Positions 1 to 7,105 of a DNA stretch of 64,000 nt are shown one piece after another; the first letter of the stretch is position 1; every line of letters starts with the position of its first letter. The stretch comes from Bradyrhizobium sediminis (GTDB lineage: Bacteria; Pseudomonadota; Alphaproteobacteria; Rhizobiales; Xanthobacteraceae). A program made the translations under genes and the position numbers. The notes beneath the pieces were generated by a model. It made no database searches, was not told where the DNA came from, and saw only the letters and a program-made list of their open reading frames with translations. Where the stretch lies: NCBI RefSeq assembly GCF_018736085.1, contig NZ_CP076134.1, positions 3,482,501-3,546,500 of the forward strand, in the 5' to 3' direction.

Positions 1-9
1 CTCGCTCAT
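1..9 (-). CDS. Start of an unidentified gene running off the left edge
   Basis: Only the first three codons are visible (ATG AGC GAG, Met-Ser-Glu). They are preceded by a good ribosome-binding site, GGAGAGAG, about 7 bases from the ATG. It lies 45 bp downstream of the DUF899 gene on the same strand, so the two may be co-transcribed. Nothing can be said about its product. Confidence 0.45.
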
Positions 10-54
10 GTTCTCTCTCCTGCAAAGAGCGCAATTGCGCCGCTGGCACCCATG

Positions 55-843
55 TCACGGTGCGGAACGCTGAGGTTCTCCCAACGTCACCAAGGCGCTG
101 TCCACCACCTCGCTCCACCTCGAGTCGCGCGAGGCGTCGGCGGCGTAACTGTCGTGCCAGTTCCACCACTTGTACGGTGGGGTCTGCGGATAGCCCTCCG
201 GGGAGTCCTCCCACTCCTCCTGGCGCCCGAGCGGCGTCACGTCGAGGTAGCTCCAGGTGCTCCCCATCGCCTCGTCGCCGCGGTTGTTGATGAAGTAGGT
301 ACGGAAAAGTTTGTCGCCGTCGCGGAAAAACACGTTGGTGCCGTGCCACTCGTCCACGCCGAAGTCTGCGTCGAAGCCGTCCGTGATGGTGTACCAGGGT
401 ATCTCCCATCCCATTCGCGCCTTCAGGCTTGCGATGTCCGTCTGAGGCGCGCGCGAGACAAACGCGAGAGTGGTATCACGGGCGTACAGATGGGCGACGT
501 GGGCGACCTGGTCGGCCACCATGGAGCAGCCGCGGCAGGCATGCTCGGGCCACCCGAACACCCCGGGCTCGAAGAAGGCGCGGTAGACGATCAGCTGACG
601 GTGGCCGTCGAACAGGTCGAGCAAGCTCGCCTTGCCCGCAGGCCCGTCGAACGCATACTCTTTCTCCACGGCCAGCCACGGCATCCGCCGACGCTCGGCG
701 GCCAGCGCGTCACGGGCGCGGGTCAAGGCCTTCTCCTTCACTAGCAGCTGCTCGCGCGCAGCCGCCCACTCCTGCGGCGACACGATCGGTGGGGTGTTCA
801 TTGCGGTCCGCCCTTTCCGGCCATTCTCGGGTGATGTCTGCAT
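55..843 (-). CDS. DUF899 family protein (thioredoxin-like fold)
   Basis: The 262-residue product matches the DUF899 family, thioredoxin-like proteins of unknown substrate. Visible hallmarks are the CRGCSM motif (Cys103 and Cys106, the position of a thioredoxin CxxC), a GWPEHACRGC stretch before it and a tryptophan-rich end (PPYKWWNWHD). The start at 843 is chosen because AGGAG lies 7 bases upstream; an in-frame ATG at 801 has a weaker site and the ORF stays open to 930. There is no signal peptide, so a cytoplasmic protein is expected. A redox or peroxidase-like role is inferred only from the fold. The following gene on the same strand starts at position 9. Confidence 0.85.
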   Translation of the reverse strand: MQTSPENGRKGRTAMNTPPIVSPQEWAAAREQLLVKEKALTRARDALAAERRRMPWLAVEKEYAFDGPAGKASLLDLFDGHRQLIVYRAFFEPGVFGWPEHACRGCSMVADQVAHVAHLYARDTTLAFVSRAPQTDIASLKARMGWEIPWYTITDGFDADFGVDEWHGTNVFFRDGDKLFRTYFINNRGDEAMGSTWSYLDVTPLGRQEEWEDSPEGYPQTPPYKWWNWHDSYAADASRDSRWSEVVDSALVTLGEPQRSAP

Positions 844-1131
844 TGTTGATCTCCTCTCCACCATGTCCGGTTCCTTCTGCTGCAGTGTCCAGATGCAGCT
901 AGAACGATTGAGGCAGGGAAAAGGAGTCACACACCGCTACCGGGGACCCGCGATCCTCCAGCCGCCGTTGGTCGATCCGGGGCGAGTTGACGCGAGGGAT
1001 CGCTCCGCTCCGGGACGCGATGGCGGCATTTTCCCATTTAATTCCAGACAGCGTGAGGATATGGGTTCGCATTCTCGCGGCATGAGATGCCCGAGTCTTG
1101 CGTAGCTCCCGCGATTCCGATCGCGCTGCAC

Positions 1132-1548
1132 TTACATCGGCGGCATCTTGTCGAATTTCGGCAGCGCTGGATCGATCTGGTCCCAGGCGTAACCGCTCAC
1201 GCGATACGTCACAGCCTGCGGCTTGTATCGGCTGGGATCGTCGAGGCTAGCGGCGTGCACGGTGAACAGATCGGGCATCGCCGCAAACGTCATGTAGACC
1301 GGTGATCCGCAGGTAGGGCAGAAGGCACGCGTCTTCACATTGCCGCTATCGCCAACGATGTCCCAATGCGTCGCTTCGCCTTCGAGCTTCACGCCGCTCT
1401 TGCCCGGGAAAGTCAGGTAGGACCCGTGGCCGGTGCCGCTCTTGCGCTGACAGTCGCGACACTGGCAGTCATTCATGAAGACAGGTTCGCAAGAGATGCC
1501 ATAACGGACCGCGCCGCAGGCGCATCCGCCGGTATAAGCCTCGCTCAT
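1132..1548 (-). CDS. GFA/CENP-V domain zinc protein
   Basis: This 138-residue protein is a single GFA (glutathione-dependent formaldehyde-activating enzyme-like, CENP-V) domain. The zinc ligands are visible: GGCACGAVRY (Cys9, Cys11), DCQCRDCQRKSG (Cys28, Cys30, Cys33) and AFCPTCGSPV (Cys77, Cys80). The length is normal for the family. Few members have a known substrate, and the formaldehyde/glutathione role was established for only some of them, so the reaction here is unknown. It is transcribed in the same direction as the SRPBCC and ArsR genes upstream and starts 12 bp after the SRPBCC stop codon, so it is probably the last gene of that operon. Confidence 0.88.
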   Translation of the reverse strand: MSEAYTGGCACGAVRYGISCEPVFMNDCQCRDCQRKSGTGHGSYLTFPGKSGVKLEGEATHWDIVGDSGNVKTRAFCPTCGSPVYMTFAAMPDLFTVHAASLDDPSRYKPQAVTYRVSGYAWDQIDPALPKFDKMPPM

Positions 1549-1560
1549 GTGTTTTCCTCC

Positions 1561-2046
1561 CTAGTGCGGCTTTTTCGGGCGATCCTGTTCCGCAGCGATG
1601 ACGCCGATGCTTGGCACGACCTTCTTCCAGCCCTCGCCCATATTCTTGAACGCCAGTTCATTCCTGGGCAGCACGAAGCCGGAGTGGACGAGGCGAAGGC
1701 GCGTACCGTTCTCCACTCTTGAAAGGGTAAAGGTGGCGACAGTGTCCAGCGGCGCGCCGTAGCCGACGTTGCCCTCGTGTCCGCCTTTCCAGGCAAAGGC
1801 GAGGCGCTGGTTCGGGATCGCCTCCAGCACCTCGCAATGAATGACGCCGTCCCAGGCGCCGGCGGGTGTGGTCTTCATCGTGAAGTGTTTGCCCTTGACC
1901 GGCTCGAACCCTGTCGGCGACATCTTCAGCCAGCGGCCGATCAGTTCGTTCGTCGTCAGCGCTTTCCAGATCGTCTCGGGCGCATGCGGAAGGACCTCGT
2001 CGACCACGATGGCCTGCGTGTCGGATTTCAATGCGGTGTCGTTCAT
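1561..2046 (-). CDS. SRPBCC/AHSA1-type ligand-binding protein
   Basis: The 161-residue protein belongs to the START/SRPBCC superfamily, AHSA1 (Hsp90 activator-like) branch. It shows the typical opening (VVDEVLPHAPETIWKALT), the W-L-P/S-TGFEPVKG middle and the ending HSGF...GEGWKKVVPSIG. Such proteins bind hydrophobic ligands and are very often paired with an ArsR repressor, as here. The start at 2046 has AAGGAG upstream and forms an ATGA overlap with the stop of the arsR gene, which implies translational coupling. A longer ORF to 2121 would overlap arsR further and is rejected. The ligand is unknown. Confidence 0.88.
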   Translation of the reverse strand: MNDTALKSDTQAIVVDEVLPHAPETIWKALTTNELIGRWLKMSPTGFEPVKGKHFTMKTTPAGAWDGVIHCEVLEAIPNQRLAFAWKGGHEGNVGYGAPLDTVATFTLSRVENGTRLRLVHSGFVLPRNELAFKNMGEGWKKVVPSIGVIAAEQDRPKKPH

Positions 2047-2372
2047 GGATCGATCTCCTTCAGCAGGGTTTTCAGGTTGGCGAAGCGCTCGCGCCAGAAC
2101 ACGCCGTAATGGCTCATCCAATCGACGAGCGGCGCGAGGCCCTCGGGTTCGGCGCGATAGAAGACGTTGCGGCCCTCGGGCCGCTCGGCGACCAGGCCGG
2201 CGAGCTTCAACGATTTGAGATGCTGGGAGATGGCGCCCTGCGTCACCCCACTGCCCCGCGTCAGCTCGACCACCGTAATTTCGTCGGAGCCGACGATCCG
2301 TTCGAACACGGCGCGCCGGGTGGGGTCGGCAAGCGTGCGCAGCACGGTGTTGATGGCGGCGGCTTCGATCAT
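2043..2372 (-). CDS. ArsR-family HTH transcriptional repressor
   Basis: The 109-residue winged-helix protein shows the ArsR/SmtB pattern: LADPTRRAVFERI in helix 1-2, VVELTRGSGVTQGAISQHLKSLKLAGLV as the DNA-binding helix-turn-helix and GRNVFYRAEP as the wing. No metal-binding Cys motif (CxC) is present, so it belongs with the ArsR members that pair with SRPBCC partners rather than metal sensors. The ATG at 2372 is taken as the start, with a TTG three codons upstream as the alternative. The gene is the first of an ArsR-SRPBCC-GFA cluster, and a double palindrome lies immediately upstream, pointing to autorepression. Confidence 0.9.
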   Translation of the reverse strand: MIEAAAINTVLRTLADPTRRAVFERIVGSDEITVVELTRGSGVTQGAISQHLKSLKLAGLVAERPEGRNVFYRAEPEGLAPLVDWMSHYGVFWRERFANLKTLLKEIDP

Positions 2373-2381
2373 GCCAATCAA

Positions 2382-2413
2382 TTAGTACACACTAATGCAT
2401 TAGTCAATACTAA
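2382..2413 (-). promoter_or_regulatory. Tandem palindromic operator overlapping the arsR promoter
   Basis: The 32 bp just upstream of arsR consist of two copies of TTAGT-N4-ACTAA separated by TGCA. The middle (ACTAATGCATTAGT) is itself palindromic, so the block has two-fold symmetry in three registers. A possible -35 (TTGACT, 2402-2407) and a -10-like TAATTG lie within or beside it on the minus strand, 17 bp apart. Occupancy by the ArsR dimer would therefore block RNA polymerase. The A+T-rich block is conspicuous in G+C-rich DNA. The operator role is inferred from position and symmetry. Confidence 0.75.
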
Positions 2414-2553
2414 TTTCTTTTCCAACGCCGGGAACCAAGAGCCCGGTCGATGTCCGTGGGTGGCCGTCGCCGCACCCAGCGCGGGGATTCCAACACGGAA
2501 CAGAGTTGAGCGCCGCGTTGCCCGCCGCCGTTCACCGGCCTACGAGAGGGATC

Positions 2554-3051
2554 ATGACCATCCGCCCGATCATCCGATATCCCGACCCCCGGCTTGCGCT
2601 ACCGGCGCAGCCCGTGACCGTGTTTGACGGCGCGCTGCGGGAGCTGGCGAGGGACCTGCTGGAGACGATGCACGCAGCACCCGGGATCGGGATCACCGCG
2701 CCGCATATCGGCATCTCCCTGCGGGTGGTGGTGCTCGACCTCGACCCGGTCGATGGCGCGCGGACCTATGTCAATCCCGAGATTATCTGGGCATCGCCCG
2801 AGATGATCCTGCATCAGGAAGGCAGCGTCTCGATGCCCGGCGTCAATGACGACATCCGGCGCCATGCCCGCGTCCGGCTCGGCTATCGCGACATCAACGG
2901 CAATGCGCAGACCGAGGAATCCGAGGGGCTGCGCGCCGTCTGCCACCAGCATGAGATCGATCAGCTGAACGGCGTGTTCTGGATCCAGCGGCTGTCCCGC
3001 CTCAAGCGCGAGCGGCTGGTCAAGCGCTTCGAGAAGATGTCGCGGGGCTGA
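2554..3051 (+). CDS. Peptide-deformylase-like protein with degenerate metal site
   Basis: The 165-residue protein has the length and layout of peptide deformylase, the enzyme that removes formyl groups from nascent proteins. All three family motifs can be located but two metal ligands are changed. Motif 1 reads GIGITAPHIG (the usual Gln is His51). Motif 2 reads EGSVS where the family has EGCLS, so the metal-binding Cys is Ser91. Motif 3 reads HEIDQ where the family has HExxH, so His133 and Glu134 remain but the second His is Gln137. Normal deformylase activity is therefore unlikely. The ATG at 2554 has GAGAGGG just upstream. A housekeeping def gene should exist elsewhere in the genome. A fragment of a related gene lies at 4281-4345. 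Confidence 0.85.
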   Translation: MTIRPIIRYPDPRLALPAQPVTVFDGALRELARDLLETMHAAPGIGITAPHIGISLRVVVLDLDPVDGARTYVNPEIIWASPEMILHQEGSVSMPGVNDDIRRHARVRLGYRDINGNAQTEESEGLRAVCHQHEIDQLNGVFWIQRLSRLKRERLVKRFEKMSRG

Positions 3052-3207
3052 GCTGAATGCTTCGGACGGCGCGCCGCAGGGGATGAAACTGGGAACCGCT
3101 ATGATTGTCACACATATCAATTTGCGGTAGGCACCCACGCGGATCCCTAACGGAAATTTTCAGCCTGGCGCGGATCGGGACGTCAGATCATCGGTGGAAG
3201 AGAGAGT

Positions 3208-4272
3208 ATGGCGCGCAACATTCTGATCCTTGGAGCCTCGTATGGCTCATTGCTGGCGACAAAGCTGCTGATGGCGGGTCACAACGTGACCCTGGTCTGC
3301 CGGGCAAAGACTGCGGAACTGATCAACCGCGACGGTACCGAAGTTCGCATCAAGCTGCGTGACGAGGCGGTGCACCGCGCGATCTTCTCGCGCGACCTGC
3401 CCGGGAAGCTGGACGCGACCACGCCCGCCGACGTCGACCTCTCCCGTTATGATCTGGTCGGTCTTGCGATGCAGGAACCGCAATACACCAACCATACGAT
3501 CAGGGTTCTGATGATCAAGATCGCCGAGGCGAAGCTGCCTTGTCTTTCGATCATGAACATGCCGCCGTTACCCTATCTCAAGCGAATCCCGGCACTGGCG
3601 GAAATGCAGCTCGAGGAGGCCTATACCAATGCGCAAGTCTGGGAACGGTTCAAACCGGGACTGGTGACGCTGTGCTCGCCCGATCCGCAGGCCTTCCGTC
3701 CGCCGGAAGAGGCGGCGAACGTCCTTCATGTCGGCCTGCCGACAAACTTCAAGGCAGCGGCATTTGCGGACGAGAAACATAACCTGCTGCTTCGGGAGCT
3801 CGAAGCGGACATCGACGCGGTGAAGCTGGATGGCCACGACGTTCCGGTGAAGCTCAAGGTGTTCGATTCGCTGTTCGTCCCCCTGGCGAAATGGTCGATG
3901 CTGCTGACCGGGAATTACCGCTGCATCACGCTGCACGAGCCGCGGCCGATCCGCGACGCCGTGCACGGCGATTTGAAGCTCTCGCAGTCGATCTACGACC
4001 ACGTCGACGCCATCGCCCGGCGTCTCGGAGCCGACCCTGCCGATCAGGTGCCGTTCGCAAAATACGCCAAAGCGGCGGAAAGCCTTCTCAAGCCCTCATC
4101 GGCGGCCCGGGCCGTCGCCGCCGGAGCGCCCTTCATTGAGCGGGTCGACCTCTTGGTGAAGTTGATCTCGCATCAGCTCGGCATGCCCAACGCCGAGATC
4201 GATCGCACGGTCGAGATCGTCGACCAGAAACTGAACGAGAAGATCGTGGCGGGCGGTTCCGGGTTGGCGTGA
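3208..4272 (+). CDS. Ketopantoate-reductase-like NAD(P)-binding protein
   Basis: The 354-residue protein begins with a Rossmann nucleotide-binding segment (ILILGASYGSLLATKL, residues 5-20) followed by a VCRAKTAELI strand, as in the ApbA/PanE superfamily. It is longer than true ketopantoate reductases (about 300 residues) and the C-terminal half is divergent, so the substrate is not predicted. GGAAGAGAGAG precedes the ATG. It lies between an intact deformylase-like gene and a fragment of a second one, all on the plus strand, suggesting a local duplication or insertion. A role in pantothenate synthesis is not supported by the context. Confidence 0.7.
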   Translation: MARNILILGASYGSLLATKLLMAGHNVTLVCRAKTAELINRDGTEVRIKLRDEAVHRAIFSRDLPGKLDATTPADVDLSRYDLVGLAMQEPQYTNHTIRVLMIKIAEAKLPCLSIMNMPPLPYLKRIPALAEMQLEEAYTNAQVWERFKPGLVTLCSPDPQAFRPPEEAANVLHVGLPTNFKAAAFADEKHNLLLRELEADIDAVKLDGHDVPVKLKVFDSLFVPLAKWSMLLTGNYRCITLHEPRPIRDAVHGDLKLSQSIYDHVDAIARRLGADPADQVPFAKYAKAAESLLKPSSAARAVAAGAPFIERVDLLVKLISHQLGMPNAEIDRTVEIVDQKLNEKIVAGGSGLA

Positions 4273-4280
4273 GGCGTTTC

Positions 4281-4345
4281 CATCCAGCGTGCGGATCGGC
4301 CATCGCGACGTCGACGGCAACATACAGACAGAGGAATCCGAGTGA
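4281..4345 (+). pseudogene. Remnant of a second deformylase-like gene
   Basis: Bases 4288-4342 align without gaps to 2871-2925 of the deformylase-like gene with 45 of 55 identities. They encode RIGHRDVDGNIQTEESE against RLGYRDINGNAQTEESE and then hit a TGA. Similarity extends a few bases further left across a one-base indel. The fragment lies 8 bp beyond the ketopantoate-reductase-like gene. It is the residue of a diverged tandem copy, with neither motif 1 nor motif 3 left. Confidence 0.7.
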
Positions 4346-4386
4346 AGGGCCCCGGTTGTTCCCACTGCTTGCACAGTGGGTGGTGC

Positions 4387-5460
4387 TCACATCGGCAGAC
4401 CCAGGAACTTGAACGGTTCAGCCTCCTGAAAATTCACCGTCGCATCGCCGGAAAAGGTGCGCGACTGTTGAGGTCCCAGATCGAGCTTCTTCACCTTTCC
4501 CTTCTCAGGTGAGAAGTCGATCGCCTTGAGATCAACCCAGAATGTGTTCGGGGTCAGGACGGATTCAAAGAAGTAGAGCTTGCGCTGATGGTCGGCGACG
4601 GTGCGCCACCGCGTCGAGGAAATATTCGGCTGGTCCGGCGTCGAAATGCCGAATGGCACAGACACGTTGCGGATCACGCTGAAGACGCTGGCCAAGGCGC
4701 GGTCGGGATTTTCATCTTTCGGGATTGCGTTGACGTAGAAGGATGCCCGCGCGAACCGGTCCGCGGCGCGGTTCGTGCCCGGCAGCATCACCGTGCCGCC
4801 GATCTCCTTCCAGTATTCGTTCAGCGCCAATTGCTGTTCAAAGATGGGGGAATTGGTCATCACCTGGTACTTCCGGTCGTGATGGATGACCGGTTTGCCG
4901 TTGATGTATTCGACGATCGCGCTGTCACCCGTGGCATCCGAGATCGACAGGTGAAGCGTGGCGAGCAACTTCTGCCCGGGTACGTTGTCCGTGACGATCG
5001 TGAAAGGATTCTTCTCAAGTATCTCGACCGCCTCCCGAACGGTCGCGAAATTGTCGAGCACATATTGCGCCCAGGCGGCGATGGACAGGCCCGGCTTGCT
5101 GGAGTCGAACTTTGGATACTCGGATTCCGCGAGCCAGAGGACGTTGGCGACAAGTCCCGCCTCGTTCATGCCGTCCGACGTCGAAACCTCATAAGAGGAA
5201 GCAACTACGCTGCCATATCTGGATTTCCACTGCAGCGAGTTCGGCCCGACCTCTCCGCTGCGCGCCATGCCTCTCGGGAAAACCCAGAGACTGGTGGGCA
5301 TCTCAAATCGCCAATCCATCGAGCGCGCAGTGATGACCTGACTCTTGGCGCCGAGATATACCAGCCGCGTACAGGCAAGCGAGAGCGAAGGTGCGGTGGC
5401 GATCACTGCCGCCAGACTGGTTGCGAAAACGCACGACAGAGCGGAACTTTTCATTCTCAT
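4387..5460 (-). CDS. Exported linear amide C-N hydrolase (choloylglycine hydrolase/penicillin V acylase family)
   Basis: The 357-residue protein belongs to the Ntn-hydrolase family that cleaves linear amides such as bile-salt conjugates, penicillin V or N-acyl homoserine lactones. An N-terminal signal peptide (about 29 residues, ending SLSLA) precedes Cys30. Removal of the leader would expose this Cys as the N-terminal nucleophile (CTRLVYLG). Other expected residues are seen: RSMDWRFE, the Asn in DGMNEAGL, the Asn in VMTNSP and the Arg in SSTRWRTVADHQ. The start at 5460 (ATG, TAGGTG upstream) is preferred to a GTG at 5466. The protein should act in the periplasm. The substrate cannot be read from sequence. 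Confidence 0.85.
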   Translation of the reverse strand: MRMKSSALSCVFATSLAAVIATAPSLSLACTRLVYLGAKSQVITARSMDWRFEMPTSLWVFPRGMARSGEVGPNSLQWKSRYGSVVASSYEVSTSDGMNEAGLVANVLWLAESEYPKFDSSKPGLSIAAWAQYVLDNFATVREAVEILEKNPFTIVTDNVPGQKLLATLHLSISDATGDSAIVEYINGKPVIHHDRKYQVMTNSPIFEQQLALNEYWKEIGGTVMLPGTNRAADRFARASFYVNAIPKDENPDRALASVFSVIRNVSVPFGISTPDQPNISSTRWRTVADHQRKLYFFESVLTPNTFWVDLKAIDFSPEKGKVKKLDLGPQQSRTFSGDATVNFQEAEPFKFLGLPM

Positions 5461-5560
5461 CGACACCTACTGCAGCTACAAAAATTAGCTCATCAGGTTT
5501 CGATGATCATCATCATGACGTAGCTCAAACCGGACAAGTTTACGTAAAACTTCGTCGTGT

Positions 5561-5683
5561 TTTCTCGAACCGGTGCTGGCAGGACGCCAACGGCTGGCGG
5601 GCACCTTCTCCGTCGCCGACATCCTGTTGGCGGATGTGCTGCGCCTTGTCGACCGGTTCAAGCAGGAACGTACGTCAACCTGA
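5561..5683 (+). pseudogene. C-terminal remnant of a glutathione S-transferase gene
   Basis: In the plus-strand frame ending with TGA at 5681 the translation reads FLEPVLAGRQRLAGTFSVADIL, continuing LADVLRLVDRF. This is the characteristic GST C-terminal alpha-helical signature (L-x-G-x-x-F-S/T-V-A-D). No N-terminal thioredoxin-like domain precedes it and the frame upstream loses similarity, so it is a broken residue rather than a gene. It lies between the convergent-side end of the RibD-type reductase and the acylase promoter region. Confidence 0.55.
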
Positions 5684-6194
5684 TCACCTCCTCGCCAATT
5701 CGATCGCTGGCCACCAGGCGGAGCGGCGGCCGGGGGCCGGCGAAGAACGGCTTGCCGCGACCCAACACGATCGGGTGGAGGTAGAGGCGATACTCGTCGA
5801 TCAGGCCAAGATCGCTCAGGCTTCGCGCCAGCTCCGGTCCGGCGACGTCGATCTCGCCTGCGCGCTCGGCCTTCAGCTTCCGTATCACCGCCTCGAGGTC
5901 ATCCCCGACCAGCGTGGCGTTGGGGCCGACTGACTTAAGGGAGCGCGACACCACCCACTTCGGCTGGCTCCGCCAGGCCGTCGCAAAATCGCGTTCATCG
6001 GAGTCCCACTCGGGCTGGTCGTCGTCCCAATAGCGCATCACCTCGTAGATGCGGCGACCGTACACGCTGCCCGCGAGGGCGCGCACTTGCCCGACGAAGT
6101 GACGAAACAGGGCGGGGTCCGGCCTGAATTCGGCGTGGTCGTGGTCGACATAGCCGTCCAGCGACTGGTTCATTCCAAATACGATTTTTGCCAT
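5658..6194 (-). CDS. RibD C-terminal/dihydrofolate-reductase-like protein
   Basis: The 178-residue protein carries one RibD_C domain (dihydrofolate-reductase fold): an opening KIVFGMNQSLDGYV, a WVVSRSL strand, an IDVAGPELARSLSDLGLIDEYRLYLHPIVLGRGKPFF segment near residues 112-150 and a final IRLTYVP. This is the widespread YyaP/YwjB-like group of stand-alone reductases with unknown substrate. The ATG at 6194 starts the conserved domain; the ORF is open to 6470 but that extension has no similarity. Its 3' end slightly overlaps the GST remnant on the other strand. Confidence 0.85.
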   Translation of the reverse strand: MAKIVFGMNQSLDGYVDHDHAEFRPDPALFRHFVGQVRALAGSVYGRRIYEVMRYWDDDQPEWDSDERDFATAWRSQPKWVVSRSLKSVGPNATLVGDDLEAVIRKLKAERAGEIDVAGPELARSLSDLGLIDEYRLYLHPIVLGRGKPFFAGPRPPLRLVASDRIGEEVIRLTYVPA

Positions 6195-6569
6195 GGCGAT
6201 TTTTCCCGGTATGCTGCTCGAACCATCTGCGTAATGCGCCTGGCCTGGGCGTTGTTTTGCAGGACACCATAACCGCATCGTCTGTCTCTTGCTTGAGCCG
6301 GCCTCTTTGGCGTTCTCATCGGGATGACGAACGGAGTTTCCGGAAACCGACATCGTCCTGCAATTTTTTTTACGGTTGAGGCACAGAAGGCCAACCGCCG
6401 CGCAGGCCAGGGAGCACGATGGGCCGCCGTCAGCGCGGTAGGATGGGTGGAGCGAAGCGATACCCATCAATCAACATTTGTAAATGGGTGATGGGTTTCG
6501 CGAACGCTCAACCCATCCTACGTGCTACGTGCTGCGCCGACCGACTTGGACTTGCCGGAATACGCTTCG
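6195..6569. other. Gene-free stretch with a palindromic repeat
   Basis: No convincing gene is seen. The stretch holds a long palindromic repeat (6438-6521) and a shorter hairpin near 6557-6580 (GGAATA...TATTCC). It separates the RibD-type gene from the decayed mobile patch. Confidence 0.6.
6438..6521. repeat. Palindromic intergenic repeat, family D copy 1
   Basis: An 84-bp element with ends GTAGGATGGG and CCCATCCTAC that can fold into one long hairpin. The arms contain GGAGCGAAGCGATACCCATC and GATGGGTTTCGCGAA. A second copy lies at 10964-11048. The two copies bracket the region carrying both IS3 elements and the two genes they broke. Confidence 0.85.
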
Positions 6570-6731
6570 CTATTCCGCCCTACCGCCCTTAGTACCGTCG
6601 GGCGGTGTCAGCTTATCGAACAAATCAGGCGTCTCGTTGTCACGCCGCCGACCAAGCCCTTCACCCCGATGAAAGCAAGGGTGCTTGACGCGTCCAAGAC
6701 CCTTGGCTCCCTCGAAGTGCGCCCAACCACC
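6570..6731 (-). pseudogene. 3' part of a small zinc-ribbon gene split by an IS3-family element
   Basis: This fragment continues in frame from the piece at 7991-8167 once the IS element and one copy of the 3-bp duplication are removed. It encodes GGWAHFEGAKGLGRVKHPCF, then HRGEGLGRRRDNETPDLFDK and an ending rich in Gly and Lys, stopping at 6570. The rebuilt protein has 112 residues. The family is not recognised by name. The paired Cys/His residues (CPHC in the first part, HPCFH here) suggest a zinc ribbon. It lies downstream of the RhuM gene on the same strand. Confidence 0.65.
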
Positions 6732-6793
6732 ACGTGAACCTCCTCCGAATGAGTGGACACCTGTAGTAGGCTCGTTGAGCCCGGAGGTGTCGA

Positions 6794-7105
6794 ATGGAAC
6801 GTCAACGTCGGTCATTTACCGAAGAGTACAAGCGCCAAGCGGTCGAGCTGGTGGCGTCGAGCCGTCGCTCGGTCACGTCGGTGGCCAAGGAACTCGGTCT
6901 GCGCGACTCGGTGCTGCGGCGCTGGGTGGACAAGTTCCGGCAGGGGCCGACATCGGCGGCGTGGCGCCCCACCACGCAGGCGACGCCGATGTCGGCGGAC
7001 CAGGCCTCGGAGATCGCCCGGTTGCGCCAGGAGAACGAACGGCTGCGTATGGAGCGCGACATTTTAAAAAAGTCGATCGCGATCTTTGCCGGAACCCGGA
7101 CATGA
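6794..7105 (+). CDS. IS3-family transposase OrfA (helix-turn-helix)
   Basis: This 103-residue protein has the N-terminal HTH of IS3 OrfA (RSFTEEYKRQAVELV, VAKELGLRDSVLRRW) followed by a leucine-zipper-like coiled coil (IARLRQENERLRMERDILKK). GGAGG lies upstream of the ATG. An A6G slippery run (7066-7072, zero-frame A AAA AAG, decoding Lys-Lys) near its end allows a -1 frameshift into orfB to make the full transposase. Its stop overlaps the orfB ATG by four bases (ATGA). Confidence 0.92.
   Translation: MERQRRSFTEEYKRQAVELVASSRRSVTSVAKELGLRDSVLRRWVDKFRQGPTSAAWRPTTQATPMSADQASEIARLRQENERLRMERDILKKSIAIFAGTRT

Noticed and set aside
6685..7101. N-terminal extension of the first IS3 OrfB frame
   Set aside because: The frame is open upstream of 7102 but overlaps orfA. 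The known IS3 arrangement and the A6G slip explain the fusion product.
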